Assembly: GCA_963724135.1 (NCBI GenBank)
Contig: CAVRTA010000005.1
Coordinates: 186,001 to 250,000 of the forward strand
Length of the DNA: 64,000 bases
Source of the DNA: DATLGB01 sp963724135
Lineage (GTDB): Bacteria; Actinomycetota; Thermoleophilia; Solirubrobacterales; Solirubrobacteraceae
Direction: 5' to 3'
The first letter of the stretch is position 1. Each line of letters opens with the position of its first letter. The translations under genes and the position numbers were made by a program. Of this stretch, positions 46,859-55,729 are shown piece by piece. The notes under the pieces were generated by a model that was not told the origin of the DNA, did no database searches, and worked only from the letters and a program-made list of their open reading frames with translations.

Positions 46859-47149
46859 ATATCGCGCGCCTCGACTTCGACGGGCAGGATCGCTTCCAGC
46901 GCCTGCGTGTCCGTCGTCGTCGAGGGCACCGGGCACGAGCTCACCCCCGGCCTCGTGGGACGAGTCGGGCCGGAGGAGCGGCGCCAGCTCGTCAACGCGT
47001 CGGACCAGCGCGTCGTACTGCTGGCCTTCGGCGCCGCGGGCGATCACGTCGGCCGCGATGGCGAGGCCTTCGAGTCATGGGACGAGGAGACCGGCCGGCC
47101 GCCTCAGGACGTCCCGCTTCCCGAGGACCTCGCCGACAGCGCCTCCTAG
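46855..47149 (+). CDS. Shortened cupin-like protein, frameshifted
   Basis: The GTG-started frame gives VNIARLDFDGQDRFQRL, the usual N-terminus of small actinobacterial cupins, then shifts by one base near 46905 to VVVEGTGHELTPGLVGRVGP and VVLLAFGAAGDHVGRDGEAF, the second half of a cupin barrel. The metal-binding His-rich first cupin motif is missing, so about 30 residues appear deleted. It may be a pseudogene or carry a sequence error. Coupled to the methyltransferase by GTGA. Confidence 0.5.
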
Positions 47150-47163
47150 AAGAGCGAGGCCGC

Positions 47164-47181
47164 GCGGTTCACGTGAACCGC
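47164..47181 (+). terminator. 18-bp perfect palindrome after cupin gene
   Basis: GCGGTTCAC directly followed by GTGAACCGC forms a perfect palindrome centred on CACGTG, 15 bases after the cupin stop and followed by CTTTGTGACAAAAG. It reads as a terminator hairpin for the methyltransferase-cupin operon. Confidence 0.55.
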
Positions 47182-47239
47182 CTTTGTGACAAAAGTGCAA
47201 CAAATCTGCGCAGCCGGGACCGCAGGCGGACGCCCGGTG

Positions 47240-47253
47240 CGAACATGTGTTCG
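47240..47253 (+). promoter_or_regulatory. LexA SOS box before DUF222/HNH gene
   Basis: CGAACATGTGTTCG matches the Gram-positive LexA consensus perfectly. It ends on the first base of the GTG at 47253. The 19-base stretch TGCGAACATGTGTTCGTGC is identical to that before the radical SAM gene. Confidence 0.85.
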
Positions 47254-48377
47254 TGCAGCTGCGTAACTGGAGCGCGGAGGAGATCAGCGGGCGGCTCGTG
47301 TACCTCGAGCAGAGCGGGCGGTCGCGGCTGGCGGAGTGGTTGACGCTCGTGGCCGAGTTCGACCGACGCCGATGCTGGATGGGTTCGCGCTTCCGCAGCA
47401 CGGCGGACTGGCTGGGATTCGAATGCAGGATCAGCCCGCGCACGGCGCGCGACCAGGTGCGCGTCGCGCGCCGCCTTGCGAGCCTGCCGGCCGTCGCGGA
47501 GAGACTCCTGCTCGGCCGGCTGTCGTACTGCCAGGTCCGTGCGATCACCCGCGCAGCCGGAGAAGCGGACGAGGCCGAGCTCATCCGCGTCGCCGAGCGC
47601 TCGACGATCCAGGAGCTCGAGCGTCACGTCCGCCAGCTTCGCTCGGCTCCGTCGGCCGATCTCGACACAGCGAACGCCGGGCACGAGCGGCGCACGCTGA
47701 AGTGGTTCTGGGACGAGGACGGCTCGCTGCGGTTCTTCGGCCGGCTCGGCGCCGACGACGGTGCCGCGCTCATCGAGTCCGTCGAGACCGCCCGCGAGCG
47801 CCTCGACGAGCCGTCGCATGAGTCGGTCCGCCCTGCGGTCGGCGCGCAGCGCGCGGACGCGCTCGCGGAGATCGCGCGCAGCGGCGCGCCGCGCATGCAG
47901 CTCGTGCTGCACGCCGACCTCGACGCGCTCGCCTGCAGCGCCGGCGTCGGCGAGCCCCGTGCCGGCGACCTCTGTGCTCTGCGGGACGGCCCGGCGATCC
48001 CGTCCGAGCTCGCGCGCCGGCTGACCTGCGACTGCGATGTGGCGGTGCCAGGACTCAACCTCGGCCGGACCCAGCGCGTCATCTCGCCGGCCCAGCGCCG
48101 CGCACTCGAGCTCCGCGACGGCAGGGTCTGCGCCATGCCGGGATGCGACCGGACCCACCGCCTCCACGGCCACCACATCACCCACTGGATCCGCGGCGGC
48201 CGCACCGACCTCGACAACCTCTGCCTGCTCTGCCCGCAGCATCACCGCCTCTTCCATGACGAGGGCTTCAGGATGAGCCGGCGCCGCGATGGCGGCCTGC
48301 TCATGCGCGACACGCGTGGGCGGGAACTACACCGGCTCCCCCAGCGAGCCTCGCCCGGAGTGCTCATCGCCGCCTGA
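47253..48377 (+). CDS. DUF222 and HNH endonuclease protein (13E12 type)
   Basis: 374 residues. Residues 1-260 are DUF222 (WLTLVAEFDRRRCW, WLGFECRISPRTARDQVRVARRL, CQVRAITRAAG). Residues 285-350 are an HNH nuclease domain: VCAMPGCDRTHRLHGHHITHW (zinc Cys, catalytic His-His) and LCLLCPQHHRLFHDEGF. Mycobacterial 13E12 proteins are of this type and several are SOS-controlled. The perfect SOS box at the start codon supports damage-induced expression. An alternative GTG lies 6 bases earlier. The 3' end overlaps thpR by 51 bases. Confidence 0.93.
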   Translation: MQLRNWSAEEISGRLVYLEQSGRSRLAEWLTLVAEFDRRRCWMGSRFRSTADWLGFECRISPRTARDQVRVARRLASLPAVAERLLLGRLSYCQVRAITRAAGEADEAELIRVAERSTIQELERHVRQLRSAPSADLDTANAGHERRTLKWFWDEDGSLRFFGRLGADDGAALIESVETARERLDEPSHESVRPAVGAQRADALAEIARSGAPRMQLVLHADLDALACSAGVGEPRAGDLCALRDGPAIPSELARRLTCDCDVAVPGLNLGRTQRVISPAQRRALELRDGRVCAMPGCDRTHRLHGHHITHWIRGGRTDLDNLCLLCPQHHRLFHDEGFRMSRRRDGGLLMRDTRGRELHRLPQRASPGVLIAA

Positions 48378-48851
48378 GAGCGCGGAGGACATGCGTGACA
48401 GCGCCTCGTAGCGGCCGCCGGCAGACCTGTAGAGCGTCGCGCTGGGCGGCGTGAACTCGAGCGGCTCGACCTCGGGCAGCTCCGCGTCGCGGTGCACGCG
48501 CTCGCGCGTGCGGCCGATCGTGACGTGCGGCAGCCACGGCCGATCCTCGGGTACGTAGGCGCCGGCGTCCGCGAGCGCGGCGGCGAGCCGCGCCTGGTAG
48601 GCGGTGTGGGCGCCGGTGAGATCGTTGAGGCGGACGGCGAGCACGCGCGGGCGGCGCGGCGGGAGCAGGATCGCCTCGCCGAGAGCAAGCGGCGCGGCAG
48701 GCGGCGGTTCGGTCAGCGCGGGCGGCTCCTCGAGCGCGCCGAGGAAGACGAGCGTGACGTGCTGATTCTCCGGCGGCACCGGCCGCCACGGGGCGCCGGG
48801 GACCGGCAGGACGACGCCCTCAGGAAGGTCGAGCGCGACGAACAGCCTCAC
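48327..48851 (-). CDS. thpR: RNA 2',3'-cyclic phosphodiesterase ThpR
   Basis: 174 residues of the 2H phosphoesterase family. The two catalytic HxT motifs are HVTLVFLGAL (about residue 31) and HVTIGRTRER (about residue 110). It starts VRLFVALDLPEG, the conserved N-terminus. Such enzymes hydrolyse 2',3'-cyclic phosphates on RNA and were once called 2'-5' RNA ligases. The GTG start overlaps the cinA stop (GTGA). Confidence 0.92.
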   Translation of the reverse strand: MRLFVALDLPEGVVLPVPGAPWRPVPPENQHVTLVFLGALEEPPALTEPPPAAPLALGEAILLPPRRPRVLAVRLNDLTGAHTAYQARLAAALADAGAYVPEDRPWLPHVTIGRTRERVHRDAELPEVEPLEFTPPSATLYRSAGGRYEALSRMSSALSGGDEHSGRGSLGEPV

Positions 48852-50107
48852 AACAACAACAGCCGGCGCAGAAGGTGCAGCGCCACCGTGGTCGAGCGCT
48901 CGCGGATGTCGGTGCGACCGCCCGGAAGTACGACCGTACGGTCGATCCGGCCGCGGTCCGCAGCCACGCTGAAGCACACCGTCCCGATCGGCTTCTCCTC
49001 ACTGCCGCCACCCGGTCCGGCTATCCCCGTGATCCCGATCCCGTAGTCGGCGCCGAACCGCGAGCGCGCTCCGTCCGCGAGCAGCGCGGCCACCTCCGCC
49101 GACACCGCGCCGTGCGCATCGATCACCTCCTCGGGCACATCCGCCAGCGAGACCTTCGCCGCGTCGGAATAGACCACGAGTCCGCCGAGCACGTACTCGC
49201 TCGAGCCGGCGAGCTCGGTCAGGCGCCCCGCGACCAGGCCCGCGGTGCACGACTCGGCCGTGGCCACGGTGGCACCGCGCTCGCGCAGCAGGCCGGCCAC
49301 CTGCTCGTCGACCGTCGAGCCGTCCTCGGAGAACAGCAGCTCGCCGTGACGCTCGCGCACTCCGCCGACGAAGTCCTCGTAGACCCCGCGCAACCCGGGC
49401 TCGTAGACGGTGGCGATCTCGATCTCGCCCCGCCTCAGGCAGGTCGTGATCTCGAGCTCGTCGATCGCGACGCCGGAGTCGCGCACGATTTCCAACGTGC
49501 GGGCGATCTCGGACTCCGGGATCCCGAAGATGCGCAGCATGCCCCGCTCCAGCTCGCCCGCCCCGGCCAGCAGCGAGCGCAGAGGCTCGGTCTCCAGGGC
49601 AGTCCGCCACATCGGCTGGAGCTCGCGGGGAGGGCCGGGCAGGACGACGACCACTGGCGGGCCGGGCACGATGAGCCCCGGCGCTGTCCCGACGGGCTCG
49701 AGCACGCTCGCCCCGACCGGGACCAGCGCCTGCTTGCGGTTCGCAGCGCGGATCGCGTCCTGGTCGAGATCGGGCCAGCGGCGCGTCAGCCCCTCGAGGA
49801 TCGACCAGATCCTCCCCTCGAGCGCCTCGTCCAGCCTCAGCTCCGTACCCGCGAACTCGGCCACCACGGCGGCGGTGAGGTCGTCCTCGGTCGGCCCGAG
49901 GCCCCCGGACGTCACGATCAGGTCGACGCCCAGCCCGGCCTGGAAGTCGAGCGCGGAGCGCATGTCCGCGGGGCGGTCGCCGACGATCGTGATCTGGGCG
50001 CACTCGACGCCGCGCTCGCGCAGCCGCTCGCTCAGCCACGGCCCGTTGCGGTCCGTGATGATGCCCGAGAGCACCTCCGTGCCGGTGATGACGACGCCGG
50101 CTCTCAC
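48848..50107 (-). CDS. cinA: CinA-family protein with NMN deamidase domain
   Basis: 419 residues. The N-terminal MoCF-like domain has VVITGTEVLSG, VDLIVTSGGLGPTEDDLT and VVVLPGPPREL. The C-terminal CinA/PncC domain has ATAESCTAGLVAGRLTELAGSSEYVLGG and GITGIAGPGGGSEEKPIGTV, the nicotinamide mononucleotide deamidase site. CinA takes part in NAD recycling and, in some bacteria, competence. It is coupled to rodZ-like upstream and thpR downstream by 4-base overlaps. Confidence 0.94.
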   Translation of the reverse strand: MRAGVVITGTEVLSGIITDRNGPWLSERLRERGVECAQITIVGDRPADMRSALDFQAGLGVDLIVTSGGLGPTEDDLTAAVVAEFAGTELRLDEALEGRIWSILEGLTRRWPDLDQDAIRAANRKQALVPVGASVLEPVGTAPGLIVPGPPVVVVLPGPPRELQPMWRTALETEPLRSLLAGAGELERGMLRIFGIPESEIARTLEIVRDSGVAIDELEITTCLRRGEIEIATVYEPGLRGVYEDFVGGVRERHGELLFSEDGSTVDEQVAGLLRERGATVATAESCTAGLVAGRLTELAGSSEYVLGGLVVYSDAAKVSLADVPEEVIDAHGAVSAEVAALLADGARSRFGADYGIGITGIAGPGGGSEEKPIGTVCFSVAADRGRIDRTVVLPGGRTDIRERSTTVALHLLRRLLLL

Positions 50108-50865
50108 ACGCAGGTGGGCAGCTCGTCCTCGGGCAGGTCCTGCGGCTGCTGGCCGGGGCGCAGCTCATAGCCGACGGCACGATCGGTGTCGGGCACCGGA
50201 TAGGTCTCCCCGTTGAACTTCATCGACACCTGGCCGTTGCCGAACGTGACCCGCATCCGCCGCGAGCGATACGTGGTCGTCGGATCGATGAGGTTCTCCG
50301 AGCGGATCAGCGGCTCGCCCGCCGCGTCCTCCAGACAGACGTTGACCACCGCTTCGGGCAGGATCTGCAGCCGCACGAGACGCGGCGCCGCCTGGGGCTT
50401 CCTGCGGGTGTTCTTCTGCGGCTTGTTCTTCGCGACCGTCGGGGTGGCGGTCGGCGTCGGCGTGTCGGCCACGTCGTCTCCCCCACCGAACGACCCGAGG
50501 GCGAACAGCGCGACGAGCAGCAGCACGACGATGAAGCCGACGAGGGCCCACGGCGGTAGCACGCGCGGCGGGCGCTGTGGGCGTCGTCCCCCCGACCGCT
50601 GCGTGAAGGGCATCAGATCCTGCGGACCGGGCTGCTCGAAGCGTTGCTTGTAGTCCTCGACGAGCATCTTCGAGTCGAGGCCCAGGTACTCCGCATAGGT
50701 GCGCAGGAACGTGCGCACGAACGTCGGACCAGGGAGCTGGTCCCATTCCTCGTTCTCGAGCGCGCGCAGGTACTTGGCCCGGATCTTCGTGGCGGACTCG
50801 ACCGTGGTGATGTCGATCCGCTCACGCATGCGGGCCTCCCGCAGCAGCGCGCCGATCTCGGCCAT
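50104..50865 (-). CDS. RodZ-like helix-turn-helix membrane protein
   Basis: 253 residues. Residues 1-70 are the RodZ-type HTH (IGALLREARMRERIDITTVE, IRAKYLRALENEEWDQLPG, TFLRTYAEYLGLD). One transmembrane helix follows (ALVGFIVVLLLVALFALGSF), then a Thr/Pro spacer and a C-terminal DUF4115 beta domain (VVNVCLEDAAGEPLIRSENL). RodZ links MreB to the wall machinery; here a general cell-shape role is inferred. ATG 50865 has TAGTCT 7 bases upstream, overlapping the ftsK stop. Confidence 0.88.
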   Translation of the reverse strand: MAEIGALLREARMRERIDITTVESATKIRAKYLRALENEEWDQLPGPTFVRTFLRTYAEYLGLDSKMLVEDYKQRFEQPGPQDLMPFTQRSGGRRPQRPPRVLPPWALVGFIVVLLLVALFALGSFGGGDDVADTPTPTATPTVAKNKPQKNTRRKPQAAPRLVRLQILPEAVVNVCLEDAAGEPLIRSENLIDPTTTYRSRRMRVTFGNGQVSMKFNGETYPVPDTDRAVGYELRPGQQPQDLPEDELPTCV

Positions 50866-50872
50866 ACGCAGG

Positions 50873-50878
50873 AGACTA
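50873..50878 (-). promoter_or_regulatory. -10 box TAGTCT overlapping the ftsK stop
   Basis: TAGTCT on the minus strand contains the TAG stop of ftsK and lies 7 bases before the rodZ-like ATG, predicting a leaderless transcript separate from ftsK. Confidence 0.45.
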
Positions 50879-53209
50879 TTCCGGCTCTTCGAGCACGGTC
50901 TGCGTCCCGAGGCGTCCGGCCTCGGCGAGGTTCTGCAACACGCGCGGCACATCTGCCTCGGCGATCAGGACCTGACGCGGTTTGGAGCCCTCGTAACCGG
51001 AGATCACCCCGCGGCGCTCGAGCATGTCGACGAGTCGGCCCGCGCGCGTGTAGCCGAGCCGCATCCGGCGTTGGAGCATCGATGTCGATGCCGTCTGCAT
51101 CTCGGCCACGAGCCGGATCGCGTCCTCGAGGAGCGGGTCGTCGTCCGGGTCGAAGTCCGTGTCGGCAGCGGTCTCCGCCGATTCGGCCTCCTCGAGCAGT
51201 TCCTCCTGGAAGTCGGGTTCGCCCTGGCGGCGCCAGTGATCGGTCAATTCCGCGATCTCGGACTCGTCGACATACGCGCCCTGGATGCGCTGGAGCCGCG
51301 ACGAGCCGACCGGCGAGAAGAGCATGTCCCCCTGGCCGAGCAGTGCCTCGGCACCGTTCTGGTCGAGGATGACGCGCGAATCAGTCTGTGAAGAGACCGC
51401 GAACGCGATCCGCGAAGGCACGTTGGCCTTGATCATGCCGGTGATGACGTCCACGCGCGGCGACTGCGTCGCGAGCACGAGGTGGATCCCGACGGCGCGC
51501 GCCTTCTGGGCGATCCGGATGATCGAGTCCTCGACGTCGGCGGGTGCGACCATCATCAGGTCGGCGAGCTCGTCGATCACGCACAGGATGTAGGGCAGCG
51601 AGGCCTCGCCGCGCGACGTGCGCACCTTGTTGAGCTCGATCAGGCTGCGCGTCCGGGCCAGGGACATCTGGCCGTAGCGCTGCTCCATCTCGCGCACGAG
51701 GTTCTGCAGGGCGGTCGCGGCCTTGCGTGGTGATGTGATCACCGGCGTCAGCAGGTGCGGGATCGACTCGTAGTGGTTGAGCTCGACCTGTTTGGGGTCG
51801 ACGAGCACCATCCGCACCTCGTGCGGGGTCGCGCCGATGAGGACGCTCGAGAGCATGGCGTTGACGCAGCCCGACTTGCCCGCGCCCGTCGTGCCTGCGA
51901 CGAGCAGGTGCGGCATCTTGGCCAGGTCGGCGGCGATCGCACGGCCGGCGACGTCCTTCCCGAGGCACACCGTGAGCGGCGACCAGTCGTCGGGGCGCGC
52001 GGAGAGCACGTCGCCGAGGTGGACGATCCGGCGGCGCGCGTTGGGGACCTCCACTCCGACGGCCTGCTTGCCGGGGATCGGGGCGAGGACTCGGATGTCC
52101 GAGGCAGCGAGCGCGTAGGCGAGGTCGTCCTTGAGCTGCGCGACCTTGCCGACCTTGGTGCCTGGGGCGAGGCGGAGCTCGTACCGCGTGATGTGCGGGC
52201 CCGCGACCATCGCGATGACGCGGGCGTCGACGCCGAAGTGACCGAGCGCCTCGACGAGCGCCTCGGCCGTCTTCTCCTGGCCGGCGGTGTCGGGACGGGC
52301 GGCTGCCTCGGTCGACTCCTTCAGGAACGCCGGGTCAGGGAGCGCCCAGTGGAAATCGGGATCGTCAGTGACGCTGTCGCGATAGCGGCCGGCGGGCGTC
52401 ATGTCCTCGGGCTGGAGCTTCTCGACGCCGTCCTGCTCCTCGTCCTCGGCCAGGACCTGCTCGGCCGTCGGGGGGTCCTCAGGCTCCGGCTCGGCCTCGA
52501 CGATGACCTCGGCCCAGTCCGGCTCCACCGGCGGGGCCTTGCGCACGCGAGCAGGCCGCTCCTCGAGCTGAGCCAGTTCCTCGGTGACGCCACGGCGGCG
52601 CCGGACCTCGGTCACGGCGCGCCGCGTCGAGGTCGAGACGGTGTCGCTCGTCGCCTGGATGATCTGGGCGATCGACGCCCCGGTGAGAAGCAGCACGGCG
52701 GCGAGGAAGATGAAGACGGCGACGATGTGCACGCCGACCGTCCCGAGCGCCGTCGAGATGCCCTTGAAGAGCGCCTCGCCGATCATGCCGCCGTGCTCCT
52801 TGGCGTACGGGACGTCGAAGCTCTGCAGGCGCGTGCCGCCGGGACCGATCCCGAGTGTTCCGGCGGCGAGCCCGAGCTCGAGCGAGAAGAACAGACAGAT
52901 CAGGCCGGTGCGTACGGGCCGCACCGCGGGCAGCACCGGACGCAGCACGAGCCACGCCCCCGCGGCGATGAGCGCGAGCGGAAGTGCGACGTGGACGCCG
53001 CCGATCAGCCATTTCGTCCCGTCGACCGCCCACGCGCCCGCGCGTCCGCCGTCCCAGTCAAGCCAGATCACGAACGCGAAGAACACGCTGATAGCCACGA
53101 GGCCGAGCCCGAGGAGGTCGAGATGGTGGCGTTCGAGGTGCAACCCCTTGCGTGCCGCCTTTTTCCTGCGGGCTGGTGGCTTGCGGCGGGGCTTCGTGCG
53201 TGTGGCCAT
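50876..53209 (-). CDS. ftsK: DNA translocase FtsK/SpoIIIE
   Basis: 777 residues. Four N-terminal helices (LGLVAISVFFAFVIWL, VALPLALIAAGAWLVL, and two more to residue 180) anchor it. An acidic linker reaches about residue 290. The motor has FGVDARVIAMVAGPHITRYEL, Walker A GTTGAGKSG, Walker B YILCVIDELADLMM and LATQSPRVDVITGMIKANVPSRIAF. The C-terminal gamma winged helix (STSMLQRRMRLGYTRAGRLVDMLE) reads KOPS-type sites. It moves chromosomal DNA at division or sporulation-like septation. GTG 53215 is an alternative start. Confidence 0.95.
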   Translation of the reverse strand: MATRTKPRRKPPARRKKAARKGLHLERHHLDLLGLGLVAISVFFAFVIWLDWDGGRAGAWAVDGTKWLIGGVHVALPLALIAAGAWLVLRPVLPAVRPVRTGLICLFFSLELGLAAGTLGIGPGGTRLQSFDVPYAKEHGGMIGEALFKGISTALGTVGVHIVAVFIFLAAVLLLTGASIAQIIQATSDTVSTSTRRAVTEVRRRRGVTEELAQLEERPARVRKAPPVEPDWAEVIVEAEPEPEDPPTAEQVLAEDEEQDGVEKLQPEDMTPAGRYRDSVTDDPDFHWALPDPAFLKESTEAAARPDTAGQEKTAEALVEALGHFGVDARVIAMVAGPHITRYELRLAPGTKVGKVAQLKDDLAYALAASDIRVLAPIPGKQAVGVEVPNARRRIVHLGDVLSARPDDWSPLTVCLGKDVAGRAIAADLAKMPHLLVAGTTGAGKSGCVNAMLSSVLIGATPHEVRMVLVDPKQVELNHYESIPHLLTPVITSPRKAATALQNLVREMEQRYGQMSLARTRSLIELNKVRTSRGEASLPYILCVIDELADLMMVAPADVEDSIIRIAQKARAVGIHLVLATQSPRVDVITGMIKANVPSRIAFAVSSQTDSRVILDQNGAEALLGQGDMLFSPVGSSRLQRIQGAYVDESEIAELTDHWRRQGEPDFQEELLEEAESAETAADTDFDPDDDPLLEDAIRLVAEMQTASTSMLQRRMRLGYTRAGRLVDMLERRGVISGYEGSKPRQVLIAEADVPRVLQNLAEAGRLGTQTVLEEPE

Positions 53210-53269
53210 GGCCACCGCCCCTTCGTGAAAGCGGGCCTAAAACCTGCTCGGCGGCCGGGTCGGCGGACC

Positions 53270-53275
53270 TATCGT
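53270..53275 (+). promoter_or_regulatory. Possible -10 box (TATCGT) of the response regulator gene
   Basis: TATCGT lies 8 bases before ATG 53284 in the divergent gap to ftsK; it predicts a leader of one or two bases. Confidence 0.35.
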
Positions 53276-53283
53276 CTTTAGAA

Positions 53284-53967
53284 ATGGACTCTCGCCCCGC
53301 CCGTGTGCTGGTCGTCGAGGACGACGACGACATCGCCCAGGTGCTCCAGCGGTCGCTGCGCATCGAGGGCTACGAGGTCAAGCTGGCCGGCGATGGCGTA
53401 TCGGCGCTGGACGCCTACCACGCCTTCCTTCCCGACCTTCTGGTGCTGGATCTCGGCTTGCCGCGGCTCGACGGGATCGAGGTCGCCAAGCGCCTGCGAA
53501 CGGACGGAGAGGACGTGCCGATCCTCATGCTCACGGCCCGCGACGCCTTGGAATCCCGCGTCGAGGGGCTCGACACGGGGGCCGACGACTACCTCGTCAA
53601 GCCGTTCGAGCGCCAGGAGTTGCTGGCACGGCTGCGCGCGCTGTTGCGCCGCCGTCCCCCTCGCGGCATGGCGCCGCTCGTTGTCGGCGACCTGAGTTTG
53701 AACCCCGATACGCACGAGGTCTCACGGGGCGAGCGCAAGATCGACCTGACCCAGCGCGAGTTCGAGCTGCTCGAGTACCTGATGCGCAACGAGCGGCTTG
53801 TGATCTCGCGCCAGCGGCTCCTCGACGAGGTCTGGGGCTACGACCCGTTCTCGATCACTAACACGATCGAGGTCTTCGTGTCCAACCTGCGACGAAAGCT
53901 CGAAGCCGGTGGCGAGCCTCGCCTCCTTCACACGGTCCGCGGCGCGGGCTACGTCATCCGCGTATAG
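53284..53967 (+). CDS. OmpR-family response regulator
   Basis: 227 residues. The receiver domain has the acidic pair in VLVVEDDDDIAQ, phospho-Asp in LLVLDLGLPRLDG, Thr in ILMLTARDA and Lys in YLVKPFERQEL. The C-terminal winged helix has LTQREFELLEYLMRNERLVISRQRLLDEVWGY and NTIEVFVSNLRRKLE. Layout is MprA/TcrA-like. The histidine kinase gene overlaps its end by 59 bases, so the two form a classical pair. The signal sensed is unknown. Confidence 0.95.
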   Translation: MDSRPARVLVVEDDDDIAQVLQRSLRIEGYEVKLAGDGVSALDAYHAFLPDLLVLDLGLPRLDGIEVAKRLRTDGEDVPILMLTARDALESRVEGLDTGADDYLVKPFERQELLARLRALLRRRPPRGMAPLVVGDLSLNPDTHEVSRGERKIDLTQREFELLEYLMRNERLVISRQRLLDEVWGYDPFSITNTIEVFVSNLRRKLEAGGEPRLLHTVRGAGYVIRV

Positions 53968-55379
53968 GCGCCTGCCGATCCGTTGGCGGCTCGCCGGCGG
54001 CTCCGCGGTCCTGACGCTGGTGATCCTCCTGGGGTTCGCGGCGATCGTCGGCGTGCTGACGCAGCGGCGGATCTACTCGGACTTCGACACCCAGGTGTCG
54101 TCCGCCGCAGACGAGCTCCAGCGTCAGCTGCGGTTGAAGCTGACCCCCGACGGGCTCAAGTGCGAGACGAACCTGATCTGCCCGATTCGCAACCTGACCG
54201 ACTACGCGCGCCCGCAGAATGCCGCCGTTCGGATCGTCACGCTCGACGGCGAGGTGCAGGGGGAGCAGGGCCAGTCCGCCAACGCTCCCAATCTCGGCCC
54301 GCCGCGCCCCGGTCGCTCAGATATCGAGGGCTACCGGGTAGAGACCCGCGCGCTGCCGGTCATCGGGTACGCCGGGCGGCAGCGTCTATGTGCAATACGC
54401 GCGGAAGCTCTCCGACGTCAAGGAAACCGTGGCGCGCGTACGACTATTCCTCGGTCTGGGCGTTCTCGGGGGCGCGGCGCTGGCGCTGCTCGCCGGCCTG
54501 GCGACCGCACGCCGGGCGATGTCGCCGATCAGCGAGCTCACCGAAACGGCGCGCCGGATCGAGCGCACTCGTGATCCATCGTTGCACGTACCCAAACCCG
54601 CCGCGCGCGACGAGGTCGCTGAGCTCGCCAACACGCTCGAGGACATGCTCCGGTCGCTCGACTCCGCCCGCTCGGAGACCGAGGCCGCGCTGTCGCGCCA
54701 GCGCGAGTTCGTGGCTGACGCCTCGCACGAGCTGCGCACGCCGCTGACCGCAGTCCTCGCGAACCTCGAGTTGCTCGAGGAGGAGCTCTCCGGCGATCAG
54801 CGCGACACGGCCGCGGCGGCGCTCCGCTCGACCCAGCGCATGCGCCGGCTCGTCGCCGATCTGCTGCTGCTGGCCCGCGCTGACGCGGGCCGCGAGGCCC
54901 CGCGGGTCCCGGTCGACCTGAGTCAGGTGGTGGTGGAGGCCGCCGCCGAACTCGAGCCCGTCACCGGCGAGCACCGGATCGGCGTTTCGGCGTCGCCTGG
55001 GACGGTCGTCGAAGGAGCCCACGACGAACTCCATCGCCTCGCGTTGAACCTGATGGACAACGCCGTCAAGCACACCGACCCCGGGACACCGATCCGCGTC
55101 AGTGTCGAACGCGTTGCCTCCGGCGTCGTGATCATCGTCGAGGACGAAGGTCCTGGCGTCCCGGAGGACATCGCCCCCAGGATCTTCGACCGGTTCGTCC
55201 GCGGGTCCAGCGACCGCGGCGGTTCCTCCGGCCTCGGCCTCTCAATCGTCCGCGCCGTCGCCGAGACCCACGGAGGCACGGTCGTCCTCGAGCCCTCCAA
55301 GACCGGCGCCCGCTTCGTGGTCCGCCTCCCGGCCCACGCGCGAGACCCCGTCCTATCGGCAGAGTTGGCCAGGACCTGA
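53909..55379 (+). CDS. Sensor histidine kinase (HisKA), one frameshift
   Basis: About 489 residues. Helix one (SAVLTLVILLGFAAIVGVL) and helix two (LGVLGGAALALLAGLATARRA) flank an extracytoplasmic domain with two Cys (KCETNLICP). HAMP follows, then HisKA with FVADASHELRTPLTAVLANLE (phospho-His), and HATPase with NLMDNAVKHTDP, EDEGPGVPEDI and GSSGLGLSIV. One extra G near 54369 breaks the frame in the sensor domain. It partners the upstream regulator. A hairpin follows the stop. Confidence 0.9.
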
Positions 55380-55403
55380 ACGCTCTCGTTCAACTCGAGC
55401 GAA

Positions 55404-55426
55404 AGTTGGCGCGTTCGCGCCCAACT
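55404..55426 (+). terminator. Hairpin after histidine kinase
   Basis: AGTTGG pairs with CCAACT around CGCG-TT-CGCGC, 24 bases after the kinase stop. The 10-base GAGCGAAAGT occurs directly before it (55397) and again at 55445. Confidence 0.5.
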
Positions 55427-55539
55427 GCCTAAACGCTTGTTCTAGAGCGAAAGTCCAGGCCAAACCGGCCCGCACTCCAAACCTCTGGCGCGCGAGCCGG
55501 CTCAGGTTCGCCAGTTGTGCTGGCAAACTCCCGTTCAGT

Positions 55540-55675
55540 TGTAGACCAGACAACACACCCGGCTTGGTGTTGCAGCACCGTGGCCGGGCTAATCACGGAC
55601 GGGAGACTCGGAATGGGTTACAACCGCTAGACCAGACTGCGGCTTCAACTTTGCGACAGGCGCCACGTGGCGCCT
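55540..55675 (+). ncRNA. Candidate structured RNA ending in a terminator-like hairpin
   Basis: The 350-base gap 55380-55729 has no protein gene. Within it, CCCGGC (55558) pairs with GCCGGG (55583), enclosing GGTG/CACC. TAGACCAGAC occurs twice (55542 and 55628). At the end AGGCGCCAC directly followed by GTGGCGCCT (55658-55675) is a perfect 18-bp palindrome, then TTCGCGCTT. This looks like an independent RNA with its own terminator. The palindrome could instead be a shared terminator of the two convergent genes. No known riboswitch matched. Confidence 0.35.
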
Positions 55676-55729
55676 TTCGCGCTTAAGAGCAATCGGCAGT
55701 TTCGGTCCAAAGCCTTAGCGTTTCGGTTC

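Noticed and set aside
55380..55729. Cyclic di-GMP or cyclic di-AMP riboswitch near the HD-GYP gene
   Set aside because: The gap is at the 3' end of that gene, and the conserved core bases of these riboswitches were not found.
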